A stretch of 64,000 nt of DNA, taken from Xanthobacteraceae bacterium. GTDB taxonomy: Bacteria > Pseudomonadota > Alphaproteobacteria > Rhizobiales > Xanthobacteraceae. The notes under the pieces are model-generated. The model was not told the DNA's origin and searched no databases. It saw only the letters and a list, made by a program, of their open reading frames with translations. The number at the start of each line of letters is the position of its first letter. The first letter of the stretch is position 1. Below, piece by piece: positions 1-8,632 of this stretch. Made by a program: the position numbers and the translations under genes. The DNA is taken from positions 33,420 through 97,419 of the forward strand of contig JAIESR010000021.1 in NCBI GenBank assembly GCA_019745775.1, given 5' to 3'.

Positions 1-915
1 GTCGTGGTCTATGCCGCATTTATTCTCGCGCTGTTGCTCGCGTGGCGTCGACGCGCCGTGGCGACCGCGCTCATGTGTGCGACGTTGTTGTTGTTCTATG
101 GGCTTTCCTTCTACGGCGGCACCGTGTGGTTCGGCGCGCTGGACCTTACCCATGCGATCTTCATTATCGCGGCGCTGCTCGTACCGCTTGGGACGGCCAC
201 GACGAGAACATGCGCGGTGTTTGGCGCCTTGTACGGCGCCTTCGTCGCGCAGTTTGACGTTCTGACCGGCGGCATTCCCGTCGGGCTTGCGATCATCGCC
301 TTGCTGGCCGGCAACAGTGCAGCCGACCAGAAGACATTCATGCGAAACGTTTCGGTCCTTGTGATCGCCTTTTGCCTGGCATTCGCAAGCAGTGTGATGA
401 TCAGGCTGTCGATTGTTTCCGTCATTGAAGGAAGCAATCAATTCGCCCGCCACTTTCCCGGCCTGCTCCACCGGCTGCGCGGCGACATCGCGCGTGAAAC
501 ACCTCCGGACTTCATGAAGCAGTTCGCCGGCTATCTCGAATATCCCTTCGGGCAGATCGGTTATCTCATCAGCATCTACCGTCACTGGAGCCGTATCATC
601 GGTTGGGGGTCGTCGACCTTCGGTACCGTACTCGTGGCGAGCAGCCTGATCGCGGTTGTTGTTGCGACCGTGCGGACCGGGGTTTTCCGGCGCGACCGTC
701 GGGCGGAATTCCCGCCGCAGCTCATGGGATGCTGGCTCGCACTTGGTTTCCTCATCGCCTGGATGGCGCTGTTCTGGAATCACACGCTGGTGCATCCATT
801 TTTCATGGCGCGTTTTCTGGTTATCCCCGTCATGAGCGGCGCCGTGGCGTTGGCGGCGCTCTATGCTGCCTCGCGCCTGACGCGGCGACGCGCTTCGTCT
901 GGCGTGATAGAGTAG
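1..915 (+). CDS. multi-pass membrane protein, 5' end cut by window
   Basis: The reading frame is open from the first base, so the true N-terminus probably lies outside the window; the first in-window start is the GTG at 4. About seven or eight hydrophobic segments are visible, near residues 1-13, 21-35, 50-62, 68-103, 114-136, 206-222, 241-259 and 270-290 counted from that GTG. A soluble loop (residues 140-200) separates the two halves. The C-terminus is Arg-rich, which suggests a cytoplasmic end. I do not recognise the family. The next gene on the same strand starts 70 bp downstream and encodes a Tat-exported protein, but nothing shows that the two work together. Confidence 0.6.
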   Translation, partial: VVVYAAFILALLLAWRRRAVATALMCATLLLFYGLSFYGGTVWFGALDLTHAIFIIAALLVPLGTATTRTCAVFGALYGAFVAQFDVLTGGIPVGLAIIALLAGNSAADQKTFMRNVSVLVIAFCLAFASSVMIRLSIVSVIEGSNQFARHFPGLLHRLRGDIARETPPDFMKQFAGYLEYPFGQIGYLISIYRHWSRIIGWGSSTFGTVLVASSLIAVVVATVRTGVFRRDRRAEFPPQLMGCWLALGFLIAWMALFWNHTLVHPFFMARFLVIPVMSGAVALAALYAASRLTRRRASSGVIE

Positions 916-984
916 GCATTGCGATGCGACGGTGCCGGGCCGAAACGAGTCCGGACCGAACAAAGAAATCGGGGAGGTCGCAAA

Positions 985-2517
985 ATGAGTGAACATCGCA
1001 AGCGTCGTATCACGCGCCGCGCCGCCATCGGCGGTCTCGCGGCGGCACCGGCACTGCTCTCGCCGGCGTTCGCGAACCGCCATCCGGCGCCGCGCCCGAC
1101 CAGCCTGAAATATCTCGACCGCAACATGTATCGCAAAGCCGCCGACGTGCGGGCGATCTTCGACATGGGACGCCATCGCGGCAACAAGATGCAGATGATG
1201 GCGGTGGGCGCGCGACGGTTCCTGTTCCAGGCCGGCGACGTGATCGAGGTCACCGATGCGCTCAAGCCGGTGATGTTCAACCGGCAGGGTTTTGCCGGCG
1301 GCCAGCTCCAGCTCGCCTACAACGACAAGCTCAAGAAATGGATCCTGATGACCGGCGCCGGCGTCGCCGGCACGTTCTCGACGCCGAAATGGCCGAACGG
1401 CAAGTACGACAATCCCGATCTCGTGAAACGCAACATCGAGCAGAAGGGCCTGCGCGGCGTGCGGTTCTACGATGCGACCGATCCGGAAAAGATCGTGCCG
1501 CTGTCGGAATGGGCCTGCGACCAGGGCGATCCCAGGCGCCCGGTCCAGACCGGCTCCGGCACGCACCGCAGCTACTACGACGGCGGCCGCTACGCCTATC
1601 TCGACACTGCGCCCGACAACAGCTTCACCCGCATGGAAAGCTCGGTGCGGCATTATTCGAACGGTATCCAGATCATCGACGTGGCGGACCCGTCGCAGCC
1701 GAAATTCGTCGCCAACTGGTGGCTGCCGGGCCAGCGCGAGGGCGAGGAGGAGGCCTACAAGCAATGGCGCGAGCATGGCGACCGCAAGTCGTTCACCACG
1801 CTGCATGGCCCGATGTATGTGCCGCGGAAAGTCGAGGATGGCGGCCGCTACGGCTTCAGCGCCTATAGCGCGCTCGGCATGATGGTGCACGACCTTTCGG
1901 ACATCGCGAACCCGAAGCTCGTGGGCCGGTTCTATCCGAAGGTCGAGCCCGGCGCGATCCCGTTCCACACCATCGACGTGGCGCGGCTCGACCGCGGCTT
2001 CGTGATCTCGAGCCCGGAAGTGCTCAACCCCGACTGCAACGAGCCGTACCAGCCGTCGTGGATTCTCGACGTGCGCGATCCCGTGAAGCCGCAGCCGATC
2101 TCGCAATTGCCGGTGCCGCTGCCGCCGGCCGACGCGCCGTACCGCGACTTCTGCGACAAGCGCGGGCGCTTCGGGCCGCACAATCCGCCGCACCTGAAGG
2201 CACCGGGCCGGCCGCATCCGAACTTCACGGCCTACACGTTCTTCAACGCGGGCTTGCAGTTCTACGACATCAAGGATCCGGCGAAACCGCAGAACACCGG
2301 CTACTTCATCCCGCCGCAGGCCGGCGGCCTCGACGACTACTTGAGCTATCCGCGCGACACCGACAACGTCTTCATCGAATGGGACCGCAGGCTGATGTGG
2401 GTCGGCACCGGTACGGGCATTTACCTGGTGACGTCACCGCTGCTGGGCGAGCCCGTGCTCGAACGCATGCCGGTGAAGGAGTGGGCGCTGGCGGGGCTGA
2501 ATGTCGGGCACGCGTGA
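985..2517 (+). CDS. LVIVD repeat-containing exported protein (Tat signal)
   Basis: 510 residues. The ATG at 985 is chosen because GGGGAGG lies just upstream (971-977) and because it puts a Tat signal at the N-terminus: TRRAAIGG at residues 10-17, a hydrophobic stretch, and a likely AFA cleavage site near residue 30. An in-frame start at 919 would bury the signal. The mature part has repeats of the type 'xxIIDVADPSQPKFV' near residues 226, 298 and 425. These match the LVIVD beta-propeller repeat, so a folded periplasmic or secreted propeller is expected. The substrate is unknown. Tat export suggests folding, or loading of a cofactor, before export; that is inference. Confidence 0.8.
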   Translation: MSEHRKRRITRRAAIGGLAAAPALLSPAFANRHPAPRPTSLKYLDRNMYRKAADVRAIFDMGRHRGNKMQMMAVGARRFLFQAGDVIEVTDALKPVMFNRQGFAGGQLQLAYNDKLKKWILMTGAGVAGTFSTPKWPNGKYDNPDLVKRNIEQKGLRGVRFYDATDPEKIVPLSEWACDQGDPRRPVQTGSGTHRSYYDGGRYAYLDTAPDNSFTRMESSVRHYSNGIQIIDVADPSQPKFVANWWLPGQREGEEEAYKQWREHGDRKSFTTLHGPMYVPRKVEDGGRYGFSAYSALGMMVHDLSDIANPKLVGRFYPKVEPGAIPFHTIDVARLDRGFVISSPEVLNPDCNEPYQPSWILDVRDPVKPQPISQLPVPLPPADAPYRDFCDKRGRFGPHNPPHLKAPGRPHPNFTAYTFFNAGLQFYDIKDPAKPQNTGYFIPPQAGGLDDYLSYPRDTDNVFIEWDRRLMWVGTGTGIYLVTSPLLGEPVLERMPVKEWALAGLNVGHA

Positions 2518-2525
2518 GTGACGTG

Positions 2526-2578
2526 CGTGTCCCGGGTCAGCGATGCACCACTTCGTGCTGCACCGCGTCCGGGACACG
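2526..2578. repeat. palindromic intergenic element between convergent genes
   Basis: CGTGTCCCGG at 2526-2535 is exactly complementary to CCGGGACACG at 2569-2578. The interior (GCGATGCACC ... GTGCTGCACCGC) has further pairing. It sits between the convergent stops at 2517 and 2595, so it could end transcription from both sides. Similar 'GTCCCGGACGCGGTGCAGC' palindromes are, from memory, widespread in Bradyrhizobium-type genomes. Confidence 0.6.
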
Positions 2579-2594
2579 AAATCGGAACGCTCGG

Positions 2595-3569
2595 CTAGTT
2601 CGGAACTAACCCCGCCGCCTTCGCGACCTTCGCCCACTTCTCGATCTCGGCGCGGATATAGGCGGTGAATTCGTCCGGTGTGTCGCCGATGAGCGTCAAG
2701 CCCTGGCTTGACAGCTTCTCCTTGACGCCCGGATCGTGCAGCGCCTCGACCGTCGCCTGGTTGAGCCGTGCGACAATCGCCGGTGGCGTGCCAATGGGCG
2801 CCACCATGCCGTACCAGTTCTCGGCGACGACCTGCGGATAGCCGAGCTCGGCGGTGGTGGGCACGTTCTTCAGGCTCGGCGCGCGCTCGCGGCTGCCGAC
2901 CGCGATGGCCTTCAGCTTGCCGGCCTCGACCTGCGGCAGCAGCACCGGCAGATCGAAGAACGCCATCTGTACCTGTCCCCCGAGCAGATCGTTCACCGCC
3001 GGCGCAGCGCCCTTGTAGGGCACGTGCACGATGTCGATCTTGGCGGCGACCTTGAGCAGCTCGCCGGCGAGATGCGGCATGCTGCCCGGTCCCGACGAGG
3101 CATAGTTGAGCGCGCCGGGCTTGGCGCGCGCCAGCGCGACCAGCTCCTTGAGATCATTGGCGGGCAGGCTCGTCGCCGCTACCAGCAATTCCGGCACGGT
3201 GGCGACCAGCGTGACCGGCTTGAGATGCTTGAGCGTGTCGTAGGGGAGCTTCTCCTGCATGCTGATCGAGATCGCCAGCGCGCCGGCGCTCGATATTGCG
3301 ATCGTATGGCCGTCGGGCGCAGCCTTGGCGACCACGTCGGTGCCGAGCACGCCGCCGGCGCCGCCACGGTTGTCGATCACGACCTGCTGCTTGAGGATTT
3401 CCTGAAGCTTGTGCCCGACCACGCGGGCGATCAGGTCGTTCGGCCCGCCGGGCGGGAACGGCACGACCAGCCGGATCGGCTTCGACGGAAACTCCTGCGC
3501 GGAGGCCGCAACAGGGCTCAGCGCAACAACGGCGCCGATGCAGAAGATACGCAGCACGGCTTTGATCAT
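2595..3569 (-). CDS. tripartite tricarboxylate transporter substrate-binding protein (Bug/TctC family)
   Basis: 324 residues, within the usual range for Bug periplasmic receptors. The ATG at 3569 has GGGAGC eight bases upstream and gives a clean Sec signal ending ASA|Q at about residue 24; the alternative start 30 bp upstream adds residues with no signal character. Family hallmarks include 'IRLVVPFPPGG' straight after the signal, 'NRGGAGGVLGT', and 'PYKGAAPA' in the middle. Such proteins capture carboxylates or related small molecules for TctAB-type permeases. No tctA or tctB gene is nearby, so this is an orphan receptor and the ligand cannot be predicted. A second paralogue is at 20858-21832. 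Confidence 0.9.
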   Translation of the reverse strand: MIKAVLRIFCIGAVVALSPVAASAQEFPSKPIRLVVPFPPGGPNDLIARVVGHKLQEILKQQVVIDNRGGAGGVLGTDVVAKAAPDGHTIAISSAGALAISISMQEKLPYDTLKHLKPVTLVATVPELLVAATSLPANDLKELVALARAKPGALNYASSGPGSMPHLAGELLKVAAKIDIVHVPYKGAAPAVNDLLGGQVQMAFFDLPVLLPQVEAGKLKAIAVGSRERAPSLKNVPTTAELGYPQVVAENWYGMVAPIGTPPAIVARLNQATVEALHDPGVKEKLSSQGLTLIGDTPDEFTAYIRAEIEKWAKVAKAAGLVPN

Positions 3570-3677
3570 CGAAAGCTCCCTTGGGACTTCCGCGGTCATT
3601 GTGACACAGCGGGAGAGGCCAAGACAGCATCCAAGACAGGATCAATGGCAGCGCCGATGGCGATCAGGCAGGCCGGC

Positions 3678-3869
3678 TCATTTCGATGAGCGCGCCCGCG
3701 ACCGAAGGCGGCGCGTGCGCCCGGCGCCGGCCGGCGGCTGATATTGCCGTCCTTCATTCCAGCGGTCGATGCGCACGACCGGAAGAAGGATGACGGTCGC
3801 AGGCTCCTGCGGCCGGGGCCGAAGATTGCGAGATAGCCGTTCAAACGGAAATCGGATGACGTTTCCCAT
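3678..3869 (-). CDS. small basic hypothetical protein
   Basis: 63 residues beginning MGNVIRFPF, a start style common in small conserved proteins of Rhizobiales. The middle (EPATVILLPVVRIDRW) looks like a short beta strand and the C-terminus is Arg-rich. A longer overlapping frame (3596-3844) exists on the same strand but lacks this familiar N-terminus. The case for coding rests on that N-terminus and on a perfect CRP-type palindrome about 96 bp upstream (3965-3982). No function can be assigned. Confidence 0.45.
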   Translation of the reverse strand: MGNVIRFPFERLSRNLRPRPQEPATVILLPVVRIDRWNEGRQYQPPAGAGRTRRLRSRARSSK

Positions 3870-3964
3870 GGTGCGCGTCCCTCGTTGCGCGTCGCTTTGC
3901 GGTGCTCTCCGTCGCGCCCGGTACCCGAGCGCGCGCCCTTATTGCCGACAAGAGGGACGCGGCC

Positions 3965-3982
3965 GTGTGAGCTGGCTCACAC
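3965..3982. promoter_or_regulatory. CRP-type inverted repeat
   Basis: GTGTGAGC-TG-GCTCACAC contains the exact CRP consensus half-sites TGTGA-N6-TCACA (3966-3981). It lies upstream of the minus-strand small gene starting at 3869 and just past the end of the broken exporter (4031). The match is seen directly; binding by a CRP/FNR-family protein is inference. Confidence 0.5.
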
Positions 3983-4030
3983 CCAGGACGAATGACCATG
4001 CGGGGCCAGACGAAAGATTATGCGAGCGGA

Positions 4031-5460
4031 TCAACCCTGTTTCTGGTCGCCGGCGGCGGTCGGGCCCGTGCTTGCCACGCTCTGGCGGCGCGAGACTTCG
4101 GCGCCGGCGTCGGGCGGCAGCCGTCGGAACATCAGGAACGTGGCGGCCGATATCAGTGCGACGATGACGAAAGCCGGCTGGAAGTCGGCGGCGGTGATCT
4201 TCTCCGCCCCGCGCCAGGCCAGCGTCATTTCGACAGCGATGCGCCGAGCGCCACCGAGACCGACAGCGACAATTGCTGCGACACCGCCACCAGCGTGGTC
4301 GCGCGGCTCATATAGCGGGCATCGATGTCGGCATAGGCGACGGTGTTGAGGCTCGTATACTGAAGCGAGCGGAAGAAGCCGCCGACCAGCAGGACGCCGA
4401 CGATCCAGGCGAACGGCACGCCGGGCACGAAGGTCGCGCACAGGGCGACCATCGCGGCGCTGATCACGGCGTTGACCACCAGCGCCGAGCGGAAGCCGAA
4501 TCGGCGCAGCACGATCGGGATGATGGTCTTCATGCCGAGCGCGCCGAACACGTTCGATACCGTGATCAGGCCGGATTCGAACGCGGTCAGCCCGAAACCG
4601 AGCTGCAAGGCGAGCGGCAGCAGGAACGGCAGGCAGCCGATGCCGGCGCGATAGAAGAAGCCGCCGACCACGGCGGCGTGCAGCGTCGGAAATTTGAGCA
4701 GCGACAGGTCGACGATCGGATAGGGCGTGCGGCGCGCATGCAGCACGAAGGCGACGGTCGAGGCCGCCCCGATCGCAATCATCGCAAGGACGATGCCGGT
4801 CGGCAGGAGTTTCAATCCCAGCGTCGAACCGCCGAAGACCAGCCCGGCGATGCCGAGCCCGGCGAGCGCCGCGCCGCGCGCGTCGAACGGGTCGGGCGCC
4901 TCGGCTTTGACGTCCTCGATATAGATCGTCGCCAGGATGATGCCGGCGAGGCCGATCGGCACGTTGATGATGAATATCCAGTGCCAGGACACGTAGGTCG
5001 TGAGGAACCCGCCGAGCACCGGGCCGATCATCGGGCCGAACAGGGCGGGGATGGTGACCCAGATCATCGCCACCACAAGCTCCCGCTTGTCGACGGTGCG
5101 TACAAGAATCAAACGTGCGACAGGCGTCATCATGGCGCCGCCGACGCCCTCGACCATGCGCGCGATCACGAACTGGGTCAGCGATTGCGACAGCGCGCAG
5201 CCGATCGAGCCGGAGATGAAGACGAGGATCGCCAGGCGGAATACGTTGCGGGCGCCGAACCGGTCGGCGGTCCAGCCGGAGACCGGCAGGAACACGGCGA
5301 GCGAGATCAGGTAGCTCGTGATCGCCAGCTTGAGGGCCAGGGGGTCGGTGCCGATATCGGCCGCGATCGCCGGTAGCGAGGTGGCGATCACGGTCGAATC
5401 CATGTTCTCCATGAACAAGGCGACCGCCACGATCAGCGGCACGATTTTGTTGGAGAGCAT
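4031..5460 (-). pseudogene. DHA2-type MFS drug exporter, frameshifted near the 3' end
   Basis: From the ATG at 5460 the frame encodes 411 residues of an MFS transporter and stops at 4225. It has the DHA2 motif in TM1 (MENMDSTVIATSLPAIAADI), WTADRFGARN after TM2, and GPVLGGFL later. The missing last helix continues in another frame from about 4231 to 4031 (VEMTLAWRGAEK ... AFVIVALISAATFLMFRRLP). Adding one base at CTGTCGAAATGA (4226-4238) joins the halves into a protein of about 474 residues, the expected length. So this is either a recent one-base deletion or a sequence error; the rest of the gene looks undamaged. A start at 5616 would add 52 residues without MFS character. Confidence 0.8.
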
Positions 5461-5529
5461 GGCGGGCTTCTGTGGCGGGCTTCGGCGGGAGGACCGGGCA
5501 GGGGGCCAGCCTAGCAGACTTCCGCCGAA

Positions 5530-5576
5530 AGCATGATCCCGAAAAGCGGAGACCGGTCTTCGGACCAGATCATGCT
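5530..5576. repeat. palindromic intergenic repeat (AGCATGATC type)
   Basis: AGCATGATC (5530-5538) and GATCATGCT (5568-5576) are exact inverted copies around CCGAAAAGCGGAGACCGGTC. This design, 'GCATGATC..GAAAAG..ACCGG..GATCATGC', is from memory a frequent dispersed repeat in Bradyrhizobiaceae. It lies upstream of the MFS gene and the YqaE gene. Confidence 0.65.
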
Positions 5577-5668
5577 CAAAGTATAAATCCGGGCATTGTC
5601 CCGGCGTAAAGCGCACCTATTTATGCGGCGCGTGGTCGGTTCCTTCGATCCCCGTGGGAGGTCCTTCG

Positions 5669-5920
5669 ATGATCTACATCCTCGCGTTCTTCCTGCCGCC
5701 GCTGGCGTTGCTGCTGAACGGCCAGCCGTTCTCGGCGATCTTCAACCTGGCCATGATCGTGCCCTGCATCATCCTGGGCTTCTTCATCCCGGTGTTCTGG
5801 CTGGTTCCGTCCGTGCACGGCATCATCGCCATCGCGATGCGGCGCGACGACCGCCGGCACCGCGAGATCGTCGACGCCATCGAGAAGCACGGCCCGCCGC
5901 CGGAGTGGCGCGGGCGGTAG
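5669..5920 (+). CDS. YqaE/Pmp3 family membrane protein
   Basis: 83 residues. The ATG at 5669 follows GGGAGG at 5656-5661 and begins directly with the first membrane helix (MIYILAFFLPPLALLL). A second helix (IILGFFIPVFWLVPSVHGI) follows a short loop, then a charged tail. This two-helix layout with a Pro-Pro in helix 1 is typical of the Pmp3/YqaE/UPF0057 family. Members in yeast and plants affect membrane potential and salt tolerance; the bacterial role is unclear. The gene stands alone, followed by palindromic element A. Confidence 0.85.
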   Translation: MIYILAFFLPPLALLLNGQPFSAIFNLAMIVPCIILGFFIPVFWLVPSVHGIIAIAMRRDDRRHREIVDAIEKHGPPPEWRGR

Positions 5921-5954
5921 CCTCGCGCCCCGGGCGCTGTGGCCGTTGCTGCTC

Positions 5955-6170
5955 CCTCCTCCCGCAAGGCAGGGCTATCGCATTTGTCCGCGAGCGTGGC
6001 GCGCATGATTGCGCCCTCTCCCCCTTGTGGGGAGAGGGCAAGAGGGTCTCTCCACGAGTCGCGATTGGGTAAGGGTCTTTTTCAATCGCGATGGCGACCC
6101 CTCACCCTTCTTTGTGTTGAGCCACCGAGTAGCCCTCTCCCCACAAGGGGGAGAGGGCGCAATCTTTTCG
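5955..6170 (-). repeat. nested palindromic element, copy A
   Basis: GCCCTCTCCCCCTTGTGGGG starts at 6013 and its inverse (CCCCACAAGGGGGAGAGGGC) ends near 6158, forming long outer arms. Each arm is itself a hairpin (CCCTCTCCCC..TTGTG..GGGGAGAGGG). Flanking ATCGCATTTGTCCGCGAGCG (5977-5996) is the inverse of the right flank of copies B and C, so this copy points the other way. The limits are approximate, because the right flank has diverged. Confidence 0.8.
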
Positions 6171-6193
6171 GCCAAAGTGCGCGGCGCCGTTCG

Positions 6194-6583
6194 CTACGCT
6201 GTGACGACCGTCTCCTTCCGCAGGGCGACGACCTGCAACCCGGCGAAGCCCGCCACCACCGCCGCCTGGAAGATCACGAACGCATAGCCGAGCGCCGTCG
6301 GCGCGACGGCGCCGCTCACGAGCAGAACCACGCTGTCGATCGCCCACAGCGTGTTGTAGGTGACCACCGCCCAGACCGCTGCGCGCGACAGGTTCGGCCG
6401 CGTCCCGACATAGGCGACGATCGCGGCGTAGGGGATCAGGCTCAGCCCGGCATAGCGCAGCAAATCCGTCGGCAGGCCGAGGAGCGCATCGAGGATGCCG
6501 GCGCCGGCGAAGGCGACGAGGCCGGTCGCGCCGCTCACGGCGGCGTCGGCGAAGAGGGCGAGGCGGAGGAACGAGCGTTGCAT
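6194..6583 (-). CDS. four-helix integral membrane protein, function unknown
   Basis: 129 residues with four predicted helices (about residues 5-32, 43-63, 67-90 and 96-120) and hardly any loops. A strong ribosome site (AAGGAGAG) lies 6-13 bases before the ATG at 6583. It is divergent from the XRE regulator at 6696; the 112-bp gap holds a perfect 7+3+7 palindrome (6644-6660). This arrangement suggests that the regulator controls this gene. I do not recognise the family; it could be a small transporter accessory protein or a sensor of membrane-active compounds, but nothing in the sequence decides this. Confidence 0.75.
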   Translation of the reverse strand: MQRSFLRLALFADAAVSGATGLVAFAGAGILDALLGLPTDLLRYAGLSLIPYAAIVAYVGTRPNLSRAAVWAVVTYNTLWAIDSVVLLVSGAVAPTALGYAFVIFQAAVVAGFAGLQVVALRKETVVTA

Positions 6584-6643
6584 GACTTCTCTCCTTTCGG
6601 GTTGTCGATGCGCGCACCATGATCGCCTTGCCGCGGGCGGTCG

Positions 6644-6660
6644 ATTACCTCGCAGGTAAT
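6644..6660. promoter_or_regulatory. palindromic operator in divergent promoter
   Basis: ATTACCT-CGC-AGGTAAT is a perfect inverted repeat lying 36 bp before the XRE start (6696) and 61 bp before the membrane-protein start (6583). Perfect symmetry plus its position between a regulator and its divergent partner make it the likely site of the XRE dimer. Confidence 0.6.
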
Positions 6661-6695
6661 GGAACCAAATTGCGTCGGCAGGCTATGGTCCGGGC

Positions 6696-7508
6696 ATGGC
6701 CACGACAGCAACCACAACTCCGGCCAGCGTTGGAGATCATCTGCGCGAATGGCGCCGCCGCCGCCGGATGAGCCAGCTCGACCTCGCGATCGACGCCGAG
6801 ATTTCCACCCGCCACCTGAGCTTCGTCGAAAGCGGGCGTTCTCAGCCTTCCCGTGAAATGCTTCTGCATCTCGCCGAGCGGCTGGCGGTGCCGCTGCGCG
6901 ATCGCAACCTCCTGCTGGTGTCGGCGGGCTATGCGCCGGTGTTCGCCGAGCGGCCGATCGGCGATCCCGCGCTCGCGCCGGCGCGCAAGGCGATCGAGCT
7001 CGTGCTCAAGGGCCACGAGCCGTATCCCGCGCTCGCCGTCGATCGCCACTGGACGCTCGTCGACGCAAACAAGGCTGTGGCGCCGCTCCTCGCCGGCGCC
7101 GCGCCCGCGCTGCTCAGGCCGCCGGTCAATGTGCTGCGGCTCTCGCTCCATCCCGACGGCCTCGCCGCGCGCATCGCCAATCTCGCGGAATGGCGCGCGC
7201 ATCTGTTGGAGCGCCTACGCAAGCAGATCGAGATTTCCGCCGACCCGGTGCTGGCGGCGCTGCTCGATGAGCTGAGGGCGCTACCAGCGCCAGGCCGCCG
7301 GACGCTGCCGGCGCCCAATCCGGATTACGCCCGCGTGGTGGTGCCGCTCCAGCTCGCCACCGAGGCCGGCGTGCTCTCGTTTCTGAGCACCACCACGGTG
7401 TTCGGCACCCCGGTTGACGTCACGCTCTCGGAAATCGCGCTCGAGTCCTTCTTCCCGGCGGATCAAGTGACCGCCGAGACGCTCCGGCGGCTCTCGCAAC
7501 AGGCGTGA
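6696..7508 (+). CDS. XRE-family regulator with MmyB-like ligand domain
   Basis: 270 residues. An HTH domain of the Cro/C1 type occupies about residues 13-66 (MSQLDLAIDAEISTRHLSFVESGRSQPS, split here by the recognition helix). It is followed by the MmyB/MLTR-like ligand-binding domain (about 100-265), recognisable from 'YPALAVDRHWTLVDANKAV' and the closing '..TTVFGTPVDVTLSEIALESFFP'. In this family the C-terminal PAS-like fold binds small hydrophobic ligands, fatty acids in MltR-type proteins. It is divergent from a membrane protein with a perfect palindrome between, so autoregulation and control of that neighbour are likely. The start ATG has only a weak ribosome site. Confidence 0.9.
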   Translation: MATTATTTPASVGDHLREWRRRRRMSQLDLAIDAEISTRHLSFVESGRSQPSREMLLHLAERLAVPLRDRNLLLVSAGYAPVFAERPIGDPALAPARKAIELVLKGHEPYPALAVDRHWTLVDANKAVAPLLAGAAPALLRPPVNVLRLSLHPDGLAARIANLAEWRAHLLERLRKQIEISADPVLAALLDELRALPAPGRRTLPAPNPDYARVVVPLQLATEAGVLSFLSTTTVFGTPVDVTLSEIALESFFPADQVTAETLRRLSQQA

Positions 7509-7521
7509 CGGTTGGGCGAAC

Positions 7522-8550
7522 CTAAAGTGCCCGCGCGAGGAACGTCTTGATCGCGGCGAACGCCTCGTCGCCCTGCCGGAACACGCCGGGGAAGAAGTAG
7601 TAGCCGTGCGGCATGCCCTCGCGGACAAAGTGCTCGGCGTCGCGGCCCGCCGCCTTGAGCCTGGCGACGAAGGCGCGGTTGTCGTCGACCAGCGGGTCGT
7701 GCGTGCCGCTGACGATGAGCGCCGGCGGGTAGGCGGCAAGGTCGGCCCGCATTGGGCTGGCGTGCGGGTGGGCCCAGTTCTTGCGGTGGACGAGATAGGC
7801 ACCCCGAATGAAGCCGATGAAGGCTGTATCGTAGACGATACCCAACGGTCCGAGCCGCTCGAACGAATCGTAGTCCTCAAAGAAGAAGTCCGTGATCGGA
7901 CAGAACATCACGACGGCCTTGGGTGCGGGCAATCCCTCGTCGCGCGCCTTGATCGGGATCGCGGCGGCGAAATTTCCGCCCGCGGAGTCGCCCGCGACCG
8001 CGATGCGGGCGCCGTCGCCGCCGATCGACGCGCCGTGCTGCTGCATCCAGGCCAGCACCCCGACGCAGTCGTCGAGCCCGGCCGGGAACGGCCACTCGGG
8101 CGCCAATCGATAGTTGACGCTCACGACCACCACGCCGTTCTCGGACGCCATGCGGCTGGTGATGTAGGCGGTGTCTTCCGACCGGCCGATCGTGAAGCCG
8201 CCGCCGTGCAGGTAGAGCGCCATGGGTATCACCGCCTGGCTTCCGGGCGGACGATACACCTGGCATCGGATCGCCCCCGCCGGCGACGGCACCGCAAGCT
8301 CCGAAACCGCCACGCCGGGGTAGAGCTCGGCTGCGCTCTTGGGCAGGTCCGTCGGGTCGATCGGCGCTCCCTTTCCGATATATCCCGTGCGCACCGGGTC
8401 GATCATGATGTCGCGTAACGCCACCGGCGAACGCATCTTGGCCAGGAGCCGGTAAAGGGGCGCAGCGGGATCCGACGGGTCGATGTGGGACACGCCGGGG
8501 CCATCGCGCCGTTGATCGACGAAGATCGGCCCGGAAGTCTGCTCGCCCAT
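7522..8550 (-). CDS. alpha/beta hydrolase of the hormone-sensitive-lipase (GDXG) family
   Basis: 342 residues. The ATG at 8550 has AAGGAGG eight bases upstream; an in-frame start at 8595 lacks one. HGGG (residues 115-118) forms the oxyanion hole, GDSAGG (187-192) contains nucleophile Ser189, and Asp285 (GTHDPLVDD) and His315 (MPHGYY) complete the triad. This is the HSL / bacterial family IV esterase layout. No signal peptide is present, so it is cytoplasmic. Likely substrates are short-chain esters. It reads away from guaB, sharing the upstream region that contains a G-rich tract at 8633-8661. Confidence 0.9.
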   Translation of the reverse strand: MGEQTSGPIFVDQRRDGPGVSHIDPSDPAAPLYRLLAKMRSPVALRDIMIDPVRTGYIGKGAPIDPTDLPKSAAELYPGVAVSELAVPSPAGAIRCQVYRPPGSQAVIPMALYLHGGGFTIGRSEDTAYITSRMASENGVVVVSVNYRLAPEWPFPAGLDDCVGVLAWMQQHGASIGGDGARIAVAGDSAGGNFAAAIPIKARDEGLPAPKAVVMFCPITDFFFEDYDSFERLGPLGIVYDTAFIGFIRGAYLVHRKNWAHPHASPMRADLAAYPPALIVSGTHDPLVDDNRAFVARLKAAGRDAEHFVREGMPHGYYFFPGVFRQGDEAFAAIKTFLARAL

Positions 8551-8632
8551 GCTCGCCCTCCTTAACGATGCAGCCTGCATTCGCGCCTCGGGCATCAGAC
8601 CACCTCCGACCCGACCTCGGAAGTGGGCGTCT

